Positions 50,765 to 63,575 of a DNA stretch of 64,000 bases are shown one piece after another; positions within the stretch are counted from its first letter, which is position 1; each line of letters begins with the position of its first letter. The notes under the pieces were generated by a model, which saw nothing but the letters and a program-made list of their open reading frames with translations, had not been told where the DNA came from and made no database searches. Made by a program: the position numbers and the translations under genes. The stretch lies in NCBI GenBank assembly GCA_963995525.1, contig OZ023209.1, forward strand, positions 11,346,199 to 11,410,198, in the 5' to 3' direction. The DNA is from Escarpia spicata (Eukaryota > Annelida > Polychaeta > Sabellida > Siboglinidae).

Positions 50765-50865
50765 TGTAGGCCTGGGGTGGTGTGGGCCTGGGGTAGGGTT
50801 GGTCTGGGGTAGGATAGGCCTGGTGTGGGTTAGGCCTGGTGTGGGGTTGGCCAGGCGTGGCGTCG
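50765..50865 (+). repeat. short imperfect minisatellite
   Basis: Repeats of GGCCTGGGGTGGTGTG / GGTCTGGGGTAGGATA type, period 12-18 bp. It lies about 250 bp upstream of the B-box exon in a GC-rich stretch. Confidence 0.7.
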
Positions 50866-51107
50866 GCCCCGAATGATAAATCCCAGAACCACGAGGCGAA
50901 CGGAGACGTCTCGGAATAAAACAATGTTTACAGTACGCGACTTTTCTTTCAGAACAAACACCATAAATGACCTTTAAGCACGCGTCACGTAGACGAGTCA
51001 CGTAGACCCAGTCTCCCCCGACCGCCGCTCGCTCCGGGCTCCACCGAGTAGTGACGTCATTTAGACGCAGACTTCGAGGGACGGATGACTTGACTGCCGG
51101 AACAACA

Positions 51108-51250
51108 ATGAGTTTCGCGCCGTGTCCACAGCACGACAACAAACTGAAGGATATACACTGCCACACGTGCAAGAAGGATGTGTGTCTGAGCTGTATGTTC
51201 GCCAATCACCGCGACCACGACTGCACGGAACTGGAGATGGCGGCCGGCAG
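51108..51250 (+). CDS. B-box zinc-finger (TRIM-like) first coding exon
   Basis: From ATG at 51108 (context ACAACAATGA) the exon codes MSFAPCPQHDNKLKDIH, CHTCKKDVCLSC, then MFANHRDHDCTELEMAAGR, up to the donor CAG-GTAGTC at 51251. The CPQH ... CHTC ... CLSC ... HRDHDC spacing is a B-box type 2 zinc-binding module. No RING precedes it in this frame, so the protein would begin directly with a B-box. The expected coiled-coil exons are not visible downstream, where lectin-arm sequence begins on the other strand. It may be a truncated first exon. An inverted relic of its last 53 bp is at 36221-36273. Confidence 0.7.
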
Positions 51251-51540
51251 GTAGTCATTTGCTTGTATATGGTTAACATGAACGACTAATTGTCCGATTG
51301 CCGGTGTCATACGACAACTTTCTTTAAAGAAACAAAGAACGACACGTCCTATTCGTCAGGTGAAAATATGTCAACCGACAATCGGACCTTTAATCGCTCG
51401 TGTAAACGGTCCTTGCTATTTCCATCTCACAAAGCGATAGTCTCATCGTTAGTTGATAGAATCAGAATTAATACATATATTTCGACTGTTGACATCAGAC
51501 CACGCCACTGATCGTAACGTTCATCAGATCATTCTTTTGC
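51205..51540 (+). repeat. right-arm counterpart of 35925-36275
   Basis: It starts inside the B-box exon and includes the donor, the GACTAATTGTCCGATTG (51283) / GACAATCGGACCTTTAATCG (51379) half-palindromes and CACGCCACTGATCGTAACG (51501). It is contiguous with the lectin arm on this side. Confidence 0.75.
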
Positions 51541-51632
51541 CTCTCACGTTGCCGCTAGCTTTATATGTTTAGGAACTGTTGCGCATAGTATTATTATTAT
51601 TATTAATATGAGAATTATAGTGAGAATGAATG

Positions 51633-51790
51633 GGTGCAGCTGGAGGTCCAGGGAGGTGTAGCTGGAGGTTTTCCGTTAGTCTCAGGGTTGCAGCTGGAGG
51701 TCCAGGGAGGTGCAGCTGGAGGTTTTCCGTTAGTCTCAGGGTTGCAGCTGGAGGTCCAGGGAGGTGTAGCTGGAGGTTTTCTCGTGAGGG
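51633..51790 (+). repeat. 54-bp minisatellite, about three units
   Basis: Units contain CAGCTGGAGGTCCAGGG, then AGCTGGAGGTTTTCCG and TTAGTCTCAGGG. The left arm has a related but shorter CTCCAACTGC-type series at 27780-27900. The open frame across it is a by-product of the 54-bp period. Confidence 0.85.
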
Positions 51791-51924
51791 TGTCAGTTGA
51801 AGGTTCTAAGGAGAAGGTGTAGTTGTAGGATGTTTGGTGAGCCTGAAATTTACCTGGATTTCGAAAGGCAAAGTTGGCATGTTTTATTTGGGTTCTCGTT
51901 TTTGGTGCTAAAAGGAGGAGTGGA

Positions 51925-51996
51925 CAACGGTGGTCTAGTGGTTATTGTGTCGGATTCTCTCTCAATCGAGAGACTTTGTGTTCGAACCCACTTGCT
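51925..51996 (+). mobile_element. tRNA-like sequence, probably a SINE head
   Basis: The A-box TGGTCTAGTGG (51931-51941) and B-box GTTCGAACCC (51980-51989) fit pol III promoter consensus. A CTCTC/GAGAG stem in the anticodon-arm position closes a 6-base loop. The acceptor stem is not convincing, so it is more likely a tRNA-derived SINE than a working tRNA. The counterpart in the left arm shows it predates the duplication. Confidence 0.55.
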
Positions 51997-53133
51997 GCAA
52001 ATTCAATTTTTTGCAAGTTCTTTCACTCCACAATGGTTTACTCAGCTTTTGTAATGTGTACGTGGCTATAGACAGTGATTGATATTACGAATAATTTACG
52101 CGCAATAATTACAGCGTGGCTTAGTGCTTCTCGGAGAAGTCGAGACTGACCGTTAATGAGAACACTATAAAACAAACACTGCCTAATGTGCACATTTTAA
52201 TCGTACAGAATATGTGATGTGAACTACATGAATAAATTCATCAATTCGCAGAAGCTGGGTTACGTCAGATCAACTGCTGCGCAATTGTTACTAGAGACCG
52301 GGTCGTCGGCAAGGTGTAAAGTCGTCATAACCGACTGAAACCAAAATACACCGAGTTTAATAACACCGGAACGCTGCACCTACGAAGTTTATTTGTGGAG
52401 TTCATAACTGCCTACAGGACCACGCTAAACCAGCACACAGACACGCTTTATTCAATACTTTATAACCATTTAATATCTTCCCAAAGGCTGGTGTTTCTCC
52501 ACATTTGACGATGGTAAACACGACACCAAACACGTTCATCCACTGCCGTAATGGAATAACCAACGCACTTATGTTTTAATTCCCAACAGAAAGCCAACAC
52601 AGAGTATAAATATCAGTAGGTGAGGGTCGCTAAGTCGCCAGTCAAATGTCACATAACTTCAAATGTCACATAACTTGGACGGAACTATTGTTTCAATATG
52701 TTATGTTATGTCACTTCAAATGTGACACCCATGACGGTGCCGTATAGTATTAGTAATTTATGTCGTAAAACATAGTCGCTTGTCTTCGATCGATCACCAC
52801 TAACAGGGTCGCCTCTAGAACGCGATATGGGACTTCCGGAAGTCATGAATCAGGTGGAAGACGAAGGGTATTTATTACGATGTATGTATTTTACAAAAGT
52901 CAGATGTTGCACATGTGATGGATGATACAATATGAAAGGCATGTCGTGTCTCAGTACTCAACAAAACATGCATCACTCATTCAATGTATAATTTTAGATA
53001 CAAGATGTGTAGCTCAGCCTAGCCGAGTTACACAACAAAGCTGAAAAAAATTTATTACAGTATGTACAGCAAATATAATGCATAAGTAACACAATTTTAA
53101 TACATATAAAATAGTCTGTAATACATAACCTCT
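51997..53133. other. lectin-arm flank, no gene
   Basis: Inverted matches to 26750-27400 are seen, but no coding exon. Confidence 0.5.
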
Positions 53134-53830
<697 letters not shown>

Positions 53831-54909
53831 TATATGTTGTAGCACATTTGTTACGCTATTATAGCAGATATTATTTATAATGCAATATTTACTATCATGC
53901 TACAAAATTGACGCTAACAGCTAGCTAGACAAAGATAAAACATTGAGTAATTCCTGGGTCACCTTCCGTTCCAGTGAGCCAGACACCACGACAACCAGTC
54001 AGGCAAACAAACAATCCAACCAGCCTACCAACAAGCCTGACATTCAGCCCAAGAAGAAGCCAAACGTTTAGCCAAACAACCAGTCTGGCCAGACAGACAA
54101 CCCGCCAGCCAGTCAGCCAGGCATCAACCGCGTGAGGAGTCGGATTTCAAATGGGCGGATTAATTACTCACTATTATTTAGGAATTGTAACAAGTTAACA
54201 ATAAATACAACTATTTGGCAAACAGTATTAATTGTTTAGCATACAACGAGAATTAGCTTGGGAATAATGAAATTTCTGAAACAATGAAACAGATGTTTAA
54301 TTATTAATGAATTACGAGGAAACTATGTTCAGTTGTATTTACGAAGTAATAACGAGAATCAAGGAAATATTATAATTATACGATCATTACTTAGATGTTG
54401 ATTTTAAGTATTAAACTACCCCCACACATATAGACGACGTCAGATATACATCACACACAACGTTTGTTACGTCGAATGACGTCACGTTCACCCGACAACT
54501 AATGTAACAGCCATTTGTCTGGCACGAACATGTCGGTAAGCTTTGTACGTCTACAGTGTTCTTAACCCACATTTTATACGCTATTTAGGGTCTTTAAGCC
54601 AACTGTCTATGCTACGTCTATAGCACCATACGATGATTGTGTGTACACACACTACACGCATACAAAACGTAAGACGTTACGCTGCATGAGCTTGACAGCA
54701 CTTTACTCGGGTCAGACGGCACGAAACTGCTGTCAAGCGTGCGATGTGTGATACTTGCACGGGACAGTTCGATAGTTCGAGGACGTAGCGATACTTTTTG
54801 ACCTAATAATCAGTTATAGAAGGGGAGCTCTCGTGAATTTGTTTCACTGTGATATATAACGCGTAAATGTAAGATGGTCGACACCCACGGAAAGATCAAC
54901 CATCTAGGG
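53831..54909. other. lectin-arm flank, no gene
   Basis: The CAGCCAGTCAGCC/AACCAGTCTGGCCAG-rich part (53970-54150) is the inverted counterpart of 26440-26640. Confidence 0.5.
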
Positions 54910-55322
<413 letters not shown>

Positions 55323-55749
55323 TACATTTGTTGGTCAAGGAAGGAGCAAGACACCTACAGTCGTGGACATTGTACGATCGCCAACGTCAACAGCAGATAC
55401 GGCAAATGATGATGAGGAGGATAATAATGCAAGAACATGCAACGCCAGTCTTCAAGTTTCTGTTTGGTCAAAGAATAAGTAGTTGCTCACCGCGGTCCTA
55501 GCATGGTTTCTGGCAGATGTACTGATACACGTGGTTGTTGTTGCCGGAGTACCATATCATAATGGAGCTGCCTGCACCAGGAAGGTCCGACTGTATCTCG
55601 GGTGGCCGGCCGCGTAGTTATTGTAGCCAACCGGCTGCAGGTCGCTTGAATACACCATCTCGTACGGAGCTGTAATAGAGGAGATTTAAAAACTTGCTAC
55701 TCTCACTCGTGGAGCAACAAATGAGGGCGACAACTGTAACCATTACATA

Positions 55750-55880
55750 TTTTGAACTAATAATAATAACAATGGCAATAATACTTATTTAAGACAAAAG
55801 TCCTTAGGTATACTTCAAATGCAAGTAACAAAATACATAGAAAATATATAGACACGTCATGGAATTATACTCGTTCCATG
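55750..55880 (-). mobile_element. LINE A/B-family 3' tail fragment
   Basis: An (AAT)n-like tail is followed by TATTTAAGACAAAAGTCCTT, matching the LINE B 3' end near 47330. It is inserted between exons 2 and 3 of the right lectin copy. Confidence 0.65.
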
Positions 55881-56460
55881 ACGTTTTAATGTATGCATTC
55901 GCCAGTTACGATATTGTGTGCTGCACATAATAGTGAAGAATGACTGACAACTTTCTGAAAAGAAAACCTAAAAAAACAACTTTTGCATTTGTTTTTTTCA
56001 AATACATTGCCAATTGGTAGTTCAGATGTCAATGTTCCCACGATTGGAACAAACAAAAAAGAGGCCAGTGAACCTCGACACTTGAGAGGACGTGCACGTA
56101 CAGCGCCTGCGAGTTAGGGTGTTAATGTATTATAGACACGACTTAGTTGGCAGTAAAACGATACGCAGTAGGACAATAACACAATTCGTTACGTATTGTC
56201 CATTGCCGACCTAATGGGGAATCGCGCAACAATCTTTCAGTTACAATTACTAGTGGGTTGATGGCTCTCACGTCAGCGACACATTTGTAAGCCGTAGTGA
56301 GAGTCTCTCGACAGAAATTTCTTCTTTTATGAAAATGCTTTTATATGTTTTGTATGTGTTATATGTCAAAGAAAGATTTTCCAGTTCCAATCACCGACAG
56401 GTGGCAGCACTTCACTGTACACTCGCCATTCCACCAGAGACGCCATTCTCCACAACTCGA

Positions 56461-56925
56461 GTACTAGTCTCGCTTAACCAATTCTCGCCCGGCTGCGTGA
56501 CTTCGCCAGGAAACTGTCTAGCTGAGAACACGCGTTATGAATGCACGCATCTAGAACCGCTCTTACGGTGCTCCCTTCAGACGGCGCCTGGATAATCGAG
56601 GCTAGTGCTCGATAATCAATTTTTGCGTACGCTACGAGCAGCAAATGTTTTGGGCGAGCAGCCAATCAGCATTGCTATCGAGATTCTTAATCTAATTTAA
56701 CTTTTCTGTTTATCACTTGTGTCAATATAACCAAATTTTCTAACGCATAGCATAAACTTATATAAGTTGACTCTTATTTATATTTTAGTTTTATTGTTAG
56801 CCTGAGAGCCAGTCATCGCTTCTACTCGGATTCAGAGTAATCCGAGATCAGTGTTGTACTGTGAAAACGACAGAATGGGAGCCCTGTGGTGCTCCCATCT
56901 GGCGGCGCCTGGATAATCGAGGCTA
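56461..56925. mobile_element. 465-bp insertion with 5-bp target duplication
   Basis: CTCGA occurs directly on each side (56456-56460 and 56926-56930). The left arm has the uninterrupted site (CAACTTGATTA, near 25025). The insert carries two copies of GGCGCCTGGATAATCGAGGC (56583 and 56904), one at its right end. No coding frame is recognised, so it is a non-autonomous element of unknown class. Confidence 0.75.
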
Positions 56926-57950
56926 CTCGATTACACATTTGAAATGGACGGATGTCGAAGTAATACAAGCGATTGTTAAGCTTGGCAACATTATTATTGT
57001 TTACGAAATAAATACCAGATGTTCACTGAGGTAACTTGGCGAAATTCAACTACTAACGTTTGGTAAACTTCTAATGATTAAAGAGACATCGTTCAATTTA
57101 AATAGCGTACAGGTAGGGTATTGTTTGTTTTGAACATTTTAGTAGAAATACAATGACGTTCGTTTTTGCTCTGTTACATACTTAATTCACTTAACCTACC
57201 TCCTATTTCACGAAAAACCTTGACAAAAACTTGATCGTTATCAGGCAGCAATAATTTAAGCGAGTTAACTAAATATACTACGGTAGTAACTCGAGAGAAT
57301 AACGTCCGTTAATAGTTTAAAGTGTATGGAATACTATAAACAACTCAACATCAACACTGTTCGAATGTAATCATCGACTCACATTTTAAATCCACTGTAA
57401 TCCGTTTTTTTTAAATTGACGCAATTTAAAATAATTTTTCAAGTGATATAATCATTGAACTGGCATGTCCAGGACCTTGTATTTCAGGCGGTTTCTGAGT
57501 TGTCTCAAGGTATAACTTTAATTACTTGATTACAATGGGACAACTTGAAATAAACAAAGGTACTAGCGTGTCTCCTACTGTTATAGAGGTCGTGCACGCC
57601 GACCCAGTGAGCTTGGAATCTGGATGGAATGACCGACTTGATAAACTTGTTCACGTCCTCGGACTCGACACGGGCCAAAGTGGCTCCCATGGCTTCACAC
57701 CTCTGGTAGGCGCTGCTCCACGGCGTCAACTGCGCTACGCTGGAGAAATAGTAGCACAGGTCTCCATGTTTCACCCACCGGGCCGAGCTTCCTAAGACAT
57801 GAAAACAGAAAATATAATAAGGTGTTTTTTCATAATAAAATAGTGTAATATGGTATTTTGTTATAATAAAAAGTATAATAATGATACAATAAAATATAAA
57901 AAAACTAAAAATTTGAACTATCATAAGCGATATGTGAATAAATGAAACAA

Positions 57951-58025
57951 GGCGAGGTAGCTCTGTGAGAGAGCACCGCACCTTATTATTTGAGGGGGCC
58001 GGGGTGCAATCCTACCTCCCGCCCT
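57951..58025 (+). mobile_element. tRNA-derived SINE head, different from 51925
   Basis: GGCGAGGTAGCTCTGTGAGA matches a D-arm/A-box region with GAGAGC closing, and GGTGCAATCC is B-box-like. CTACCTCCCGCC pairs loosely with the 5' end. Its body probably extends to about 58280. I see no counterpart in the left arm. Confidence 0.5.
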
Positions 58026-58660
58026 TTACATATTCGTTTAATTTCGTCCACCCCTCTTATTCTTCGTTTCGAAAGAGACAGGTCACTTCGTTGCTCTGTT
58101 CTACTTGATATCCACGTCAAGTGAACACAAAATCGTTCACGTGTAAAAATGGAAAACCTATTGTAAACATATAAAGCCAATGTTCTCAATGAGCGCTGTA
58201 TTAAATGCTGCCAAAACAGTTGCCCTGATAATGGAGGAAGCGTGTTGTCTATGTATACCATACGCCACATAATATATTACTACAATAATAATAATAATTC
58301 TTATTATTATTATTAAATGATGGACGTATATAATAACTTGTCTTTAAAAATATTACAATTACGTAGAGGACAAAAACGTCAAGAGCAAATTCGACATGAG
58401 AAACATACCACCAGCAACAACGACAACAACAATATCAAATGCAACAAAATGATAACATAAATATTTGAAGTGTGCTAATTACAAATCTACAAATCATATC
58501 GTGAGTCGTCGTTGGCTGTGGATGAATAACAGAAGCAAGTACAATCATTTTAAAAGTCAACTGCACAGGCAACATTAGGCCAACTGTTTACTTATTTGTT
58601 AAAATATTTGCGTCTGAAACAAAACTTCCGGCACGGCACTTACACAAACTCATGCCCGTT

Positions 58661-59455
58661 ATTCCGCAGCACACGAGCGCTACTAGGAACACCGGATAGT
58701 AGTAAGTAGTGAGGTTTTCAGTCCCCTTTTTCGTAAAATTGTGCAAGAGTTGCCATGTTCTCTTTGTATCTTTTAATATGGCGCGATTTTGCCACCAACT
58801 GACGAGCTACACGGTAGAGTTCGTCACTATCGTTGCGGGTTTTTTGGCAGATGATGACGTGATGGCCGTGTGAAAATTTGCTGAATCGGTGACGTTAGCG
58901 GTAGATCAACGTGGCTCTCTGATAGTGAGGGGCAGGGCGGCCCTACCATCACCCACCGTCACACGCCACTCCAGAGAAGCTAGGAGCGTGGGAAGATAGG
59001 GGAGTGTCGCCGTCTATCAGCGGTGTTGGTTGCGTGGACGAGGCCGACGCTTAAGCAAAAGGACCGAGAATCGAGTCGTTGGTGCCTAGAGGCCGACGGT
59101 TAGGGAAGGGATCCAGCCGTTGGTTTGATTGCTGAAACCGCTTTTAGAATGAGGTTTTATAATAAGGAGCGATTAATAAAAGGTTTATGAATTCGACCAA
59201 GCGGTATCCATCGGACGTGGTATACAGGGAGCTGGAATATGTATAAGACGATATTATTGTGGAACCCGTATGTGTTGTTGATAGCCGTACCAGCTGCCAC
59301 CACCATCGCCACCAATTTGAAGAAGAAGGAATCGTCATAAAGGCTGTCTGCAGGATATACTGTCCTGTCGAAAATTCAGACAGACTTTTATAGCCACGCA
59401 CAGTGGTATTGCGCAATCGCAGTGCATCAAAACAGCTAGCGGTGTACACACAAGT
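58661..59455. other. no gene recognised
   Basis: A 58-codon minus-strand frame ending MATLAQFYEKGD (about 58721-58860) abuts the lectin exon 1 candidate. It resembles the tail of some repeat-encoded protein, but I cannot name it. The rest is GC-richer spacer. Confidence 0.35.
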
Positions 59456-59614
59456 ATAGACACGCCTTCAGCATCGGTTGTTTTTTCTCTCGATAAATCG
59501 AGTTTGGGAAAATAACGCATTTCTTATTTCGTTAAATTCGCTTATAATTATCGTTTTGTTTCGCATTAAAAATTACACCATATAGTTAGCGCGAGCCGAT
59601 CATCCACATACTTC
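59456..59614 (+). repeat. direct repeat, first copy (~158 bp)
   Basis: From ACGCCTTCAGC through CTCGATAAATCGAGTTTG and TTTCTTATTTCGTTAAATTC to CCGATCATCCACATACTTC. The second copy is 60634-60794. Confidence 0.85.
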
Positions 59615-60540
59615 AATACAATACAATACAATACAATAACTTTATTGTCTGTTGGGTTACAGAAAATTTCCTTTAGGCTTGTTCATATAAAATCCTACAT
59701 ATGTATGTATACAAGGTTAAGATAAGTACTAAGAGCGAGGTTATCACGTAATATTCATATCACATGCACAAAAGGATATAGTGATAGATCATATGCTCAT
59801 AGATAAGTAAACCACAATAAATAAGTAAATAAGTAACAGGTAAACAAGTAAACCACAGGAGGAGATTGTCTATCATACAAATAGTACTGTAAACAATCGG
59901 GCTAATACATGGGGTCAGAGTAAATACATTGTAAAATAGTAAACATTATAAAATGGTAAGCATACTATCACAGATTGTAATTATTCAATTAAACACATAT
60001 ATATTGCAATAGATTATTTTGAAGTCATAGTCATGCCTAAAATTGGTAAGATTCATTTACAAAAAAATATAATAATATTTTAAAAAAATAATAATAATAA
60101 TAATCAAATAAAATATAAAAAAGGCATTACAAGTTAAAAACAAAAACAAAACTGTGGAGCCACGACATATACACTGCAGGACACTAAGGCACAATATAAT
60201 GACATAAAAAAAACTAAATGCAAACACAATACTGCTACAGAATACATTCACTTACAGTTGAGGATGGACACTGCTGTTGGTATAAAGGATTTTTTGAAGA
60301 GATTCTTCCGAGCAAGGGGCATCTTATATCGTCGGCCTGACGGAAGCTGCTGGAACTGGCCAAAAAGAGGATGGGTGGGGTCCCAAACAATAGTATTAAC
60401 TTTCCTTCTGACAGCGTCACTGTACAAGTCATCCAGCGAGAACTGCCCTGACCCAATAATGATTTAATAGCATATTTTGATAGTTCACGTATTGTACACG
60501 ATATATAAAGTCTCCCAGTTTGCCAACATCAGGCGCTTGC
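59615..60540. mobile_element. retroelement 3'-end-like insertion between the direct repeats
   Basis: It starts (AATAC)n AACTTTATTGTC, continues A-rich, and ends in a GC-richer part (60260-60470) with GGAAGCTGCTGGAACTGGCC. The layout is that of a LINE/SINE 3' UTR with a TTTATTGTC box, as at 16345. No intact ORF is present. Confidence 0.45.
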
Positions 60541-60633
60541 TTACGTCATTATCAACCGTGTCACCTGACGACCCTACGAAAAAACAGCGTCGGTTGTTTT
60601 TTTCGATAAACAATTGGAGTTTCACAAGCAAGT

Positions 60634-60794
60634 TCAGATACGCCTTCAGCGTCGTTGCTTTTTTTTTCTCGATAGATCGAGTTTGCAAAAATACCACATT
60701 TCTTATTTCGTTAAATTCGCTCATAATTATCTTTTTTCTCAATAAAATCTGCATCACAGAGTTAGTTGGCGCGAACCGATCATCCACGTACTTC
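60634..60794 (+). repeat. direct repeat, second copy (~158 bp)
   Basis: It aligns end to end with 59456-59614. A partial third copy (CAGCGTCGGTTGTTTTTTTC) lies just before it at about 60580. Confidence 0.85.
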
Positions 60795-60929
60795 GAAATG
60801 AGGATTTTATAGCCGATTTCGATTTTTCACCCCTGCAGGTAAATTAAATTAACTTCACAAATTGTTCAATTAAATTACATAACAATTAACTGTCATTCAA
60901 TTGACAATTAATTTCAATTAACTCTAATT

Positions 60930-61401
60930 ATCTTTACAAATGGCCACCAAATCCAATGTCCTCATATTGTAACAACTGCGCCACTTATAACCATATTTTG
61001 GTGTAAATATATAGGTTTTAGAGGGCAAGGATTTCAAATATTTTATATTTCACCTTCTGTGACATACACAACCGCCATTTTAAAGATGGCAGTCGCCAAT
61101 ACATATGTCACTATATTTCAACAAATATGTTACATGGAGCAGTAATGTGTAAGTTTTTGTATAGCATTGTGGGCACCGATATCAAACATGTTAAATTTAA
61201 CCTTCAGTGACATTGATGTATTCGCCATTTTAAAGATGGCACACGTTACAGACTATTATTACCGTAGTTTAAGATCGACGTAACTTAGAGCCACATAGCT
61301 AACGTCAAAATACTGCTTTTTAGGTACGACGATTCCAAATATATTACCTTTTGACCTTCGCCCATATTCATATACCCGCCATTTTTTAAGATGGCGCCCG
61401 T
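60930..61401 (+). repeat. left terminal inverted repeat, three modules
   Basis: Palindromic boxes lie at about 61073, 61223 and 61376. Each is preceded by ACCTTC(T/A/G) and a T/A-rich stretch and followed by a TATTATT-type stretch. Confidence 0.8.
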
Positions 61402-61879
61402 GATAGCTTATTATTCCCGTCTCGTAGAAACGCAAAGCATGTCACAGGTGCGTCAAAAATATGAATTCGTCAACAACATAGGATCCGGTGAAGCGCAATA
61501 TAATTCTGCATGGTAAGTGTGTGTTAATTAATTATTGTGTGATTTAAGACAAACCTAATTAAGCCAATAGTGAACGCATGGGTTGTAGTTTTCAATTATT
61601 TAATAGTTGACTTTTGCACTGTGTGTATACACTCAATAATATTGAAAGAACCATCTGAATTATCAGATGTTACAGTGTTCTGGTATCGTTTTGCTCATAT
61701 ATGTGGATGCACAAAATACTTGCAAGTCACGTCTGCTGAGATTGTTTTACCGAGGAACGAAAAAAAATGGGTGTACACCCATGTACGCTTATTGGTACAC
61801 AAACATTCCATGTCTCAAATATTTGTTAAGCGCACTGGACGCTTAATAGAACGAATATAGTAGGACAGTAAGGGAATGC
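61402..61879. other. 5' interior of the TIR element
   Basis: A 96-codon frame (61570-61860, plus) has no motif I recognise. It is the likely former 5' UTR or a separate small ORF. Confidence 0.35.
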
Positions 61880-63538
61880 AGGAGAGTCTAACCTTCTTCA
61901 AGTAGCCGAAGACGCATACCAGATGTTCAAGAAGACACGCTTAGAAGAAGCTCCACCAATAGTGAAATTCCATAACAAGATAACAAAACAAAACTTGAAG
62001 ACATTCTCCACTGTAAATGCAAAAAATGTCAGTGGAAGAAGAGAATAGCCAAAGAGATGGTCCTGAAGGCGGAGAGAAATTTATTTGGCCACATGATCTT
62101 TGTTGCTCAAAGATGACAGCTATACATGACGGATGTCCTGGCTCACCCACTAGGCCCTCTACCATGGGCGCTCGCAAATGCTGATGGGTCTCTGCGGAAG
62201 ACGAACAAAGCGGCACTCGCTAGAGTGTTGGAGAAAAACTGTTCTCTAGTAGCTATTCCTGACCCATCAACCTGTACTATTGATGGAATGAGTTTGGTGC
62301 AGAAGCTGAAAACGGCAACAACAAGACGTTTGCATAGCTGGCAGAAGTGTTTTGTCTCAAGTCCTACACGATGGTTCACAGAGTCACAGGATTAGCGTGG
62401 TATTCGACGTTTACAGGAAGATCATACATTCTGAGATGTGCTACAAGGGATCAAACACAGCTATCCAGTATAAGAACATTGCAGCAGGTCACAATATCCA
62501 GCAGTGGAGGAAGTTCCTGTGCAGGTCTTACAACAAGTCCAGTCTGATCAAATTCAACGTCGAACAATGACCACTGCCGATGTACAGGGAGAAGTTACAT
62601 GACCAGTCACTGTATGTAACTTGTGATGAGGTCTGCTACAAGATGACCAAAAAGATGAATGGGAGGAAGTCACAGAACTGAGGCCCACATAAGAAGAAGC
62701 AGACACACGTGTGTTCCTGCATGCACTTCACGCTGCAAAGGTCGGGTCAAAGGCAGTCATTATAACAGCCGGAGACACGTATGTTATGGTACTCTGCCTT
62801 GGTTTCAAAAGAGACACTCCCTGCTCCATCTACGAAGTCTGGAATAAACAACCGCACACGGTTCATCGACATTGGGAAACTGGATTTCATGCCTTCACAG
62901 GCTATTACACTGTGAGTGCCCTCATATGCTGTGGAAAGCTGAGCGCCCTGAAACTAATCAAAAAGGACAGCACATACCAGAAGACTTTCAGCCAACTTGG
63001 ACAGTCCTGTGAAGTCACTTCACAACTGTTTAACAAAATACAGCTGTATATTTGTCAACTGTGTGCGACAACTGCGAGCACTCACGAATGAACTGCGTTA
63101 CCAACTCTTCTGTGCCAAACGAGGGGAGGTCGAGTCTAGCCAGCTTCCAACATGCAGATATTGTCTCCACAAGCATGTTCTTCGTGCTAATCATCAAGTG
63201 TATATTTCAAAAGCCATAACTAGATGGTACTAATAAGCGCTGCCTTCAGCCTCATCCAATTGTGGCAGACCCGAAGGAGTGTGGCTAGATCAGAGATGAG
63301 GTCGGCCATCTGGTCATCGAGTGGATGCTTACTCCTCCAGGCTCAGATGCAGTTTTGGAACTGTTATCATGCAAGGTGCTTGCGTTCATGTATACTGCCA
63401 AGATGCACAAGCCTTGCCAATGAACTGGCATGCACCAGCATGTGCAAGCTACAAACATTCATCAATCAAAAGAAAGAAGAACAGTGCGCAGTTGAACTTG
63501 GTGACTCTGATGACGGAGATGGCGATGACGATGATTAA
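61880..63538 (+). pseudogene. multicopy metazoan 'HPLGPLPWALAN' protein, PIN/FEN-like, frameshifted relic
   Basis: Readable in order: VAEDAYQMFKKTRLEE, KAERNLFGHMIFVAQ, VLAHPLGPLPWALANADGSL (62126-62395), ISVVFDVYRK and AAGHNIQQWRKFL in a second frame (62352-62570), then VFLHALHAAKVGSKAVIITA, FHAFTGYYTVSAL and FSQLGQSCEVTSQLFNKIQ (62711-63091), NELRYQLFCAKRGEVESSQL, and a Cys-rich end (CRYCLHKH, then CTSMCKLQT) with an acidic tail (GDSDDGDGDDDD). I know this family as large uncharacterised proteins repeated in coral, mollusc and echinoderm genomes. The VFDVY, ITAEDTDV-like and TGCDTVSA-like blocks look like the acidic sites of PIN/FEN nucleases (my inference). Here those sites read ITAGDTYV and TGYYTVSA, so acidic residues are lost. 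There are at least three frameshifts and several stops. Confidence 0.7.
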
Positions 63539-63575
63539 ACTGGTGAGCTTATCATTCTGAGCTAAGGGCAAGTTG

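Larger units (their letters stand above)
55498..58644 (-). pseudogene. C-type lectin-like gene, right-arm copy, broken
   Basis: A candidate exon 1 ends at 58644 with donor GTAAGT and codes a hydrophobic leader (VFLVALVCCGITGMSL) without an in-frame ATG in view. Exon 2 (57579-57791, 213 bp as on the left) codes SSARWVKHGDLCYYFSS through HWVGVHDLYN and has donor GTAGGA. Exon 3 (55498-55669) starts in the right phase (TPYEMVYSSDLQP) but has a 1-bp deletion near 55553 that creates a stop shortly after FLVQ. The third core cysteine (YEC on the left) is lost (YSR). After the deletion, the other frame still reads YQYICQKPC to the stop. The damage makes a working lectin domain unlikely. Confidence 0.75.

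Noticed and set aside
51290..51511. Downstream coding exon of the B-box gene
   Set aside because: The frame lies within the MITE-like repeat shared with 36.0-36.2 kb and has no TRIM motif.
51634..51822. Gly/Val-rich 62-aa ORF
   Set aside because: It is a translation of a three-unit 54-bp minisatellite with no other support.
60258..60467. 69-aa ORF with RFFRARGILYRRPDGSCW
   Set aside because: It lies in a retroelement 3'-UTR-like region. No domain is recognised and there is no conserved partner here.
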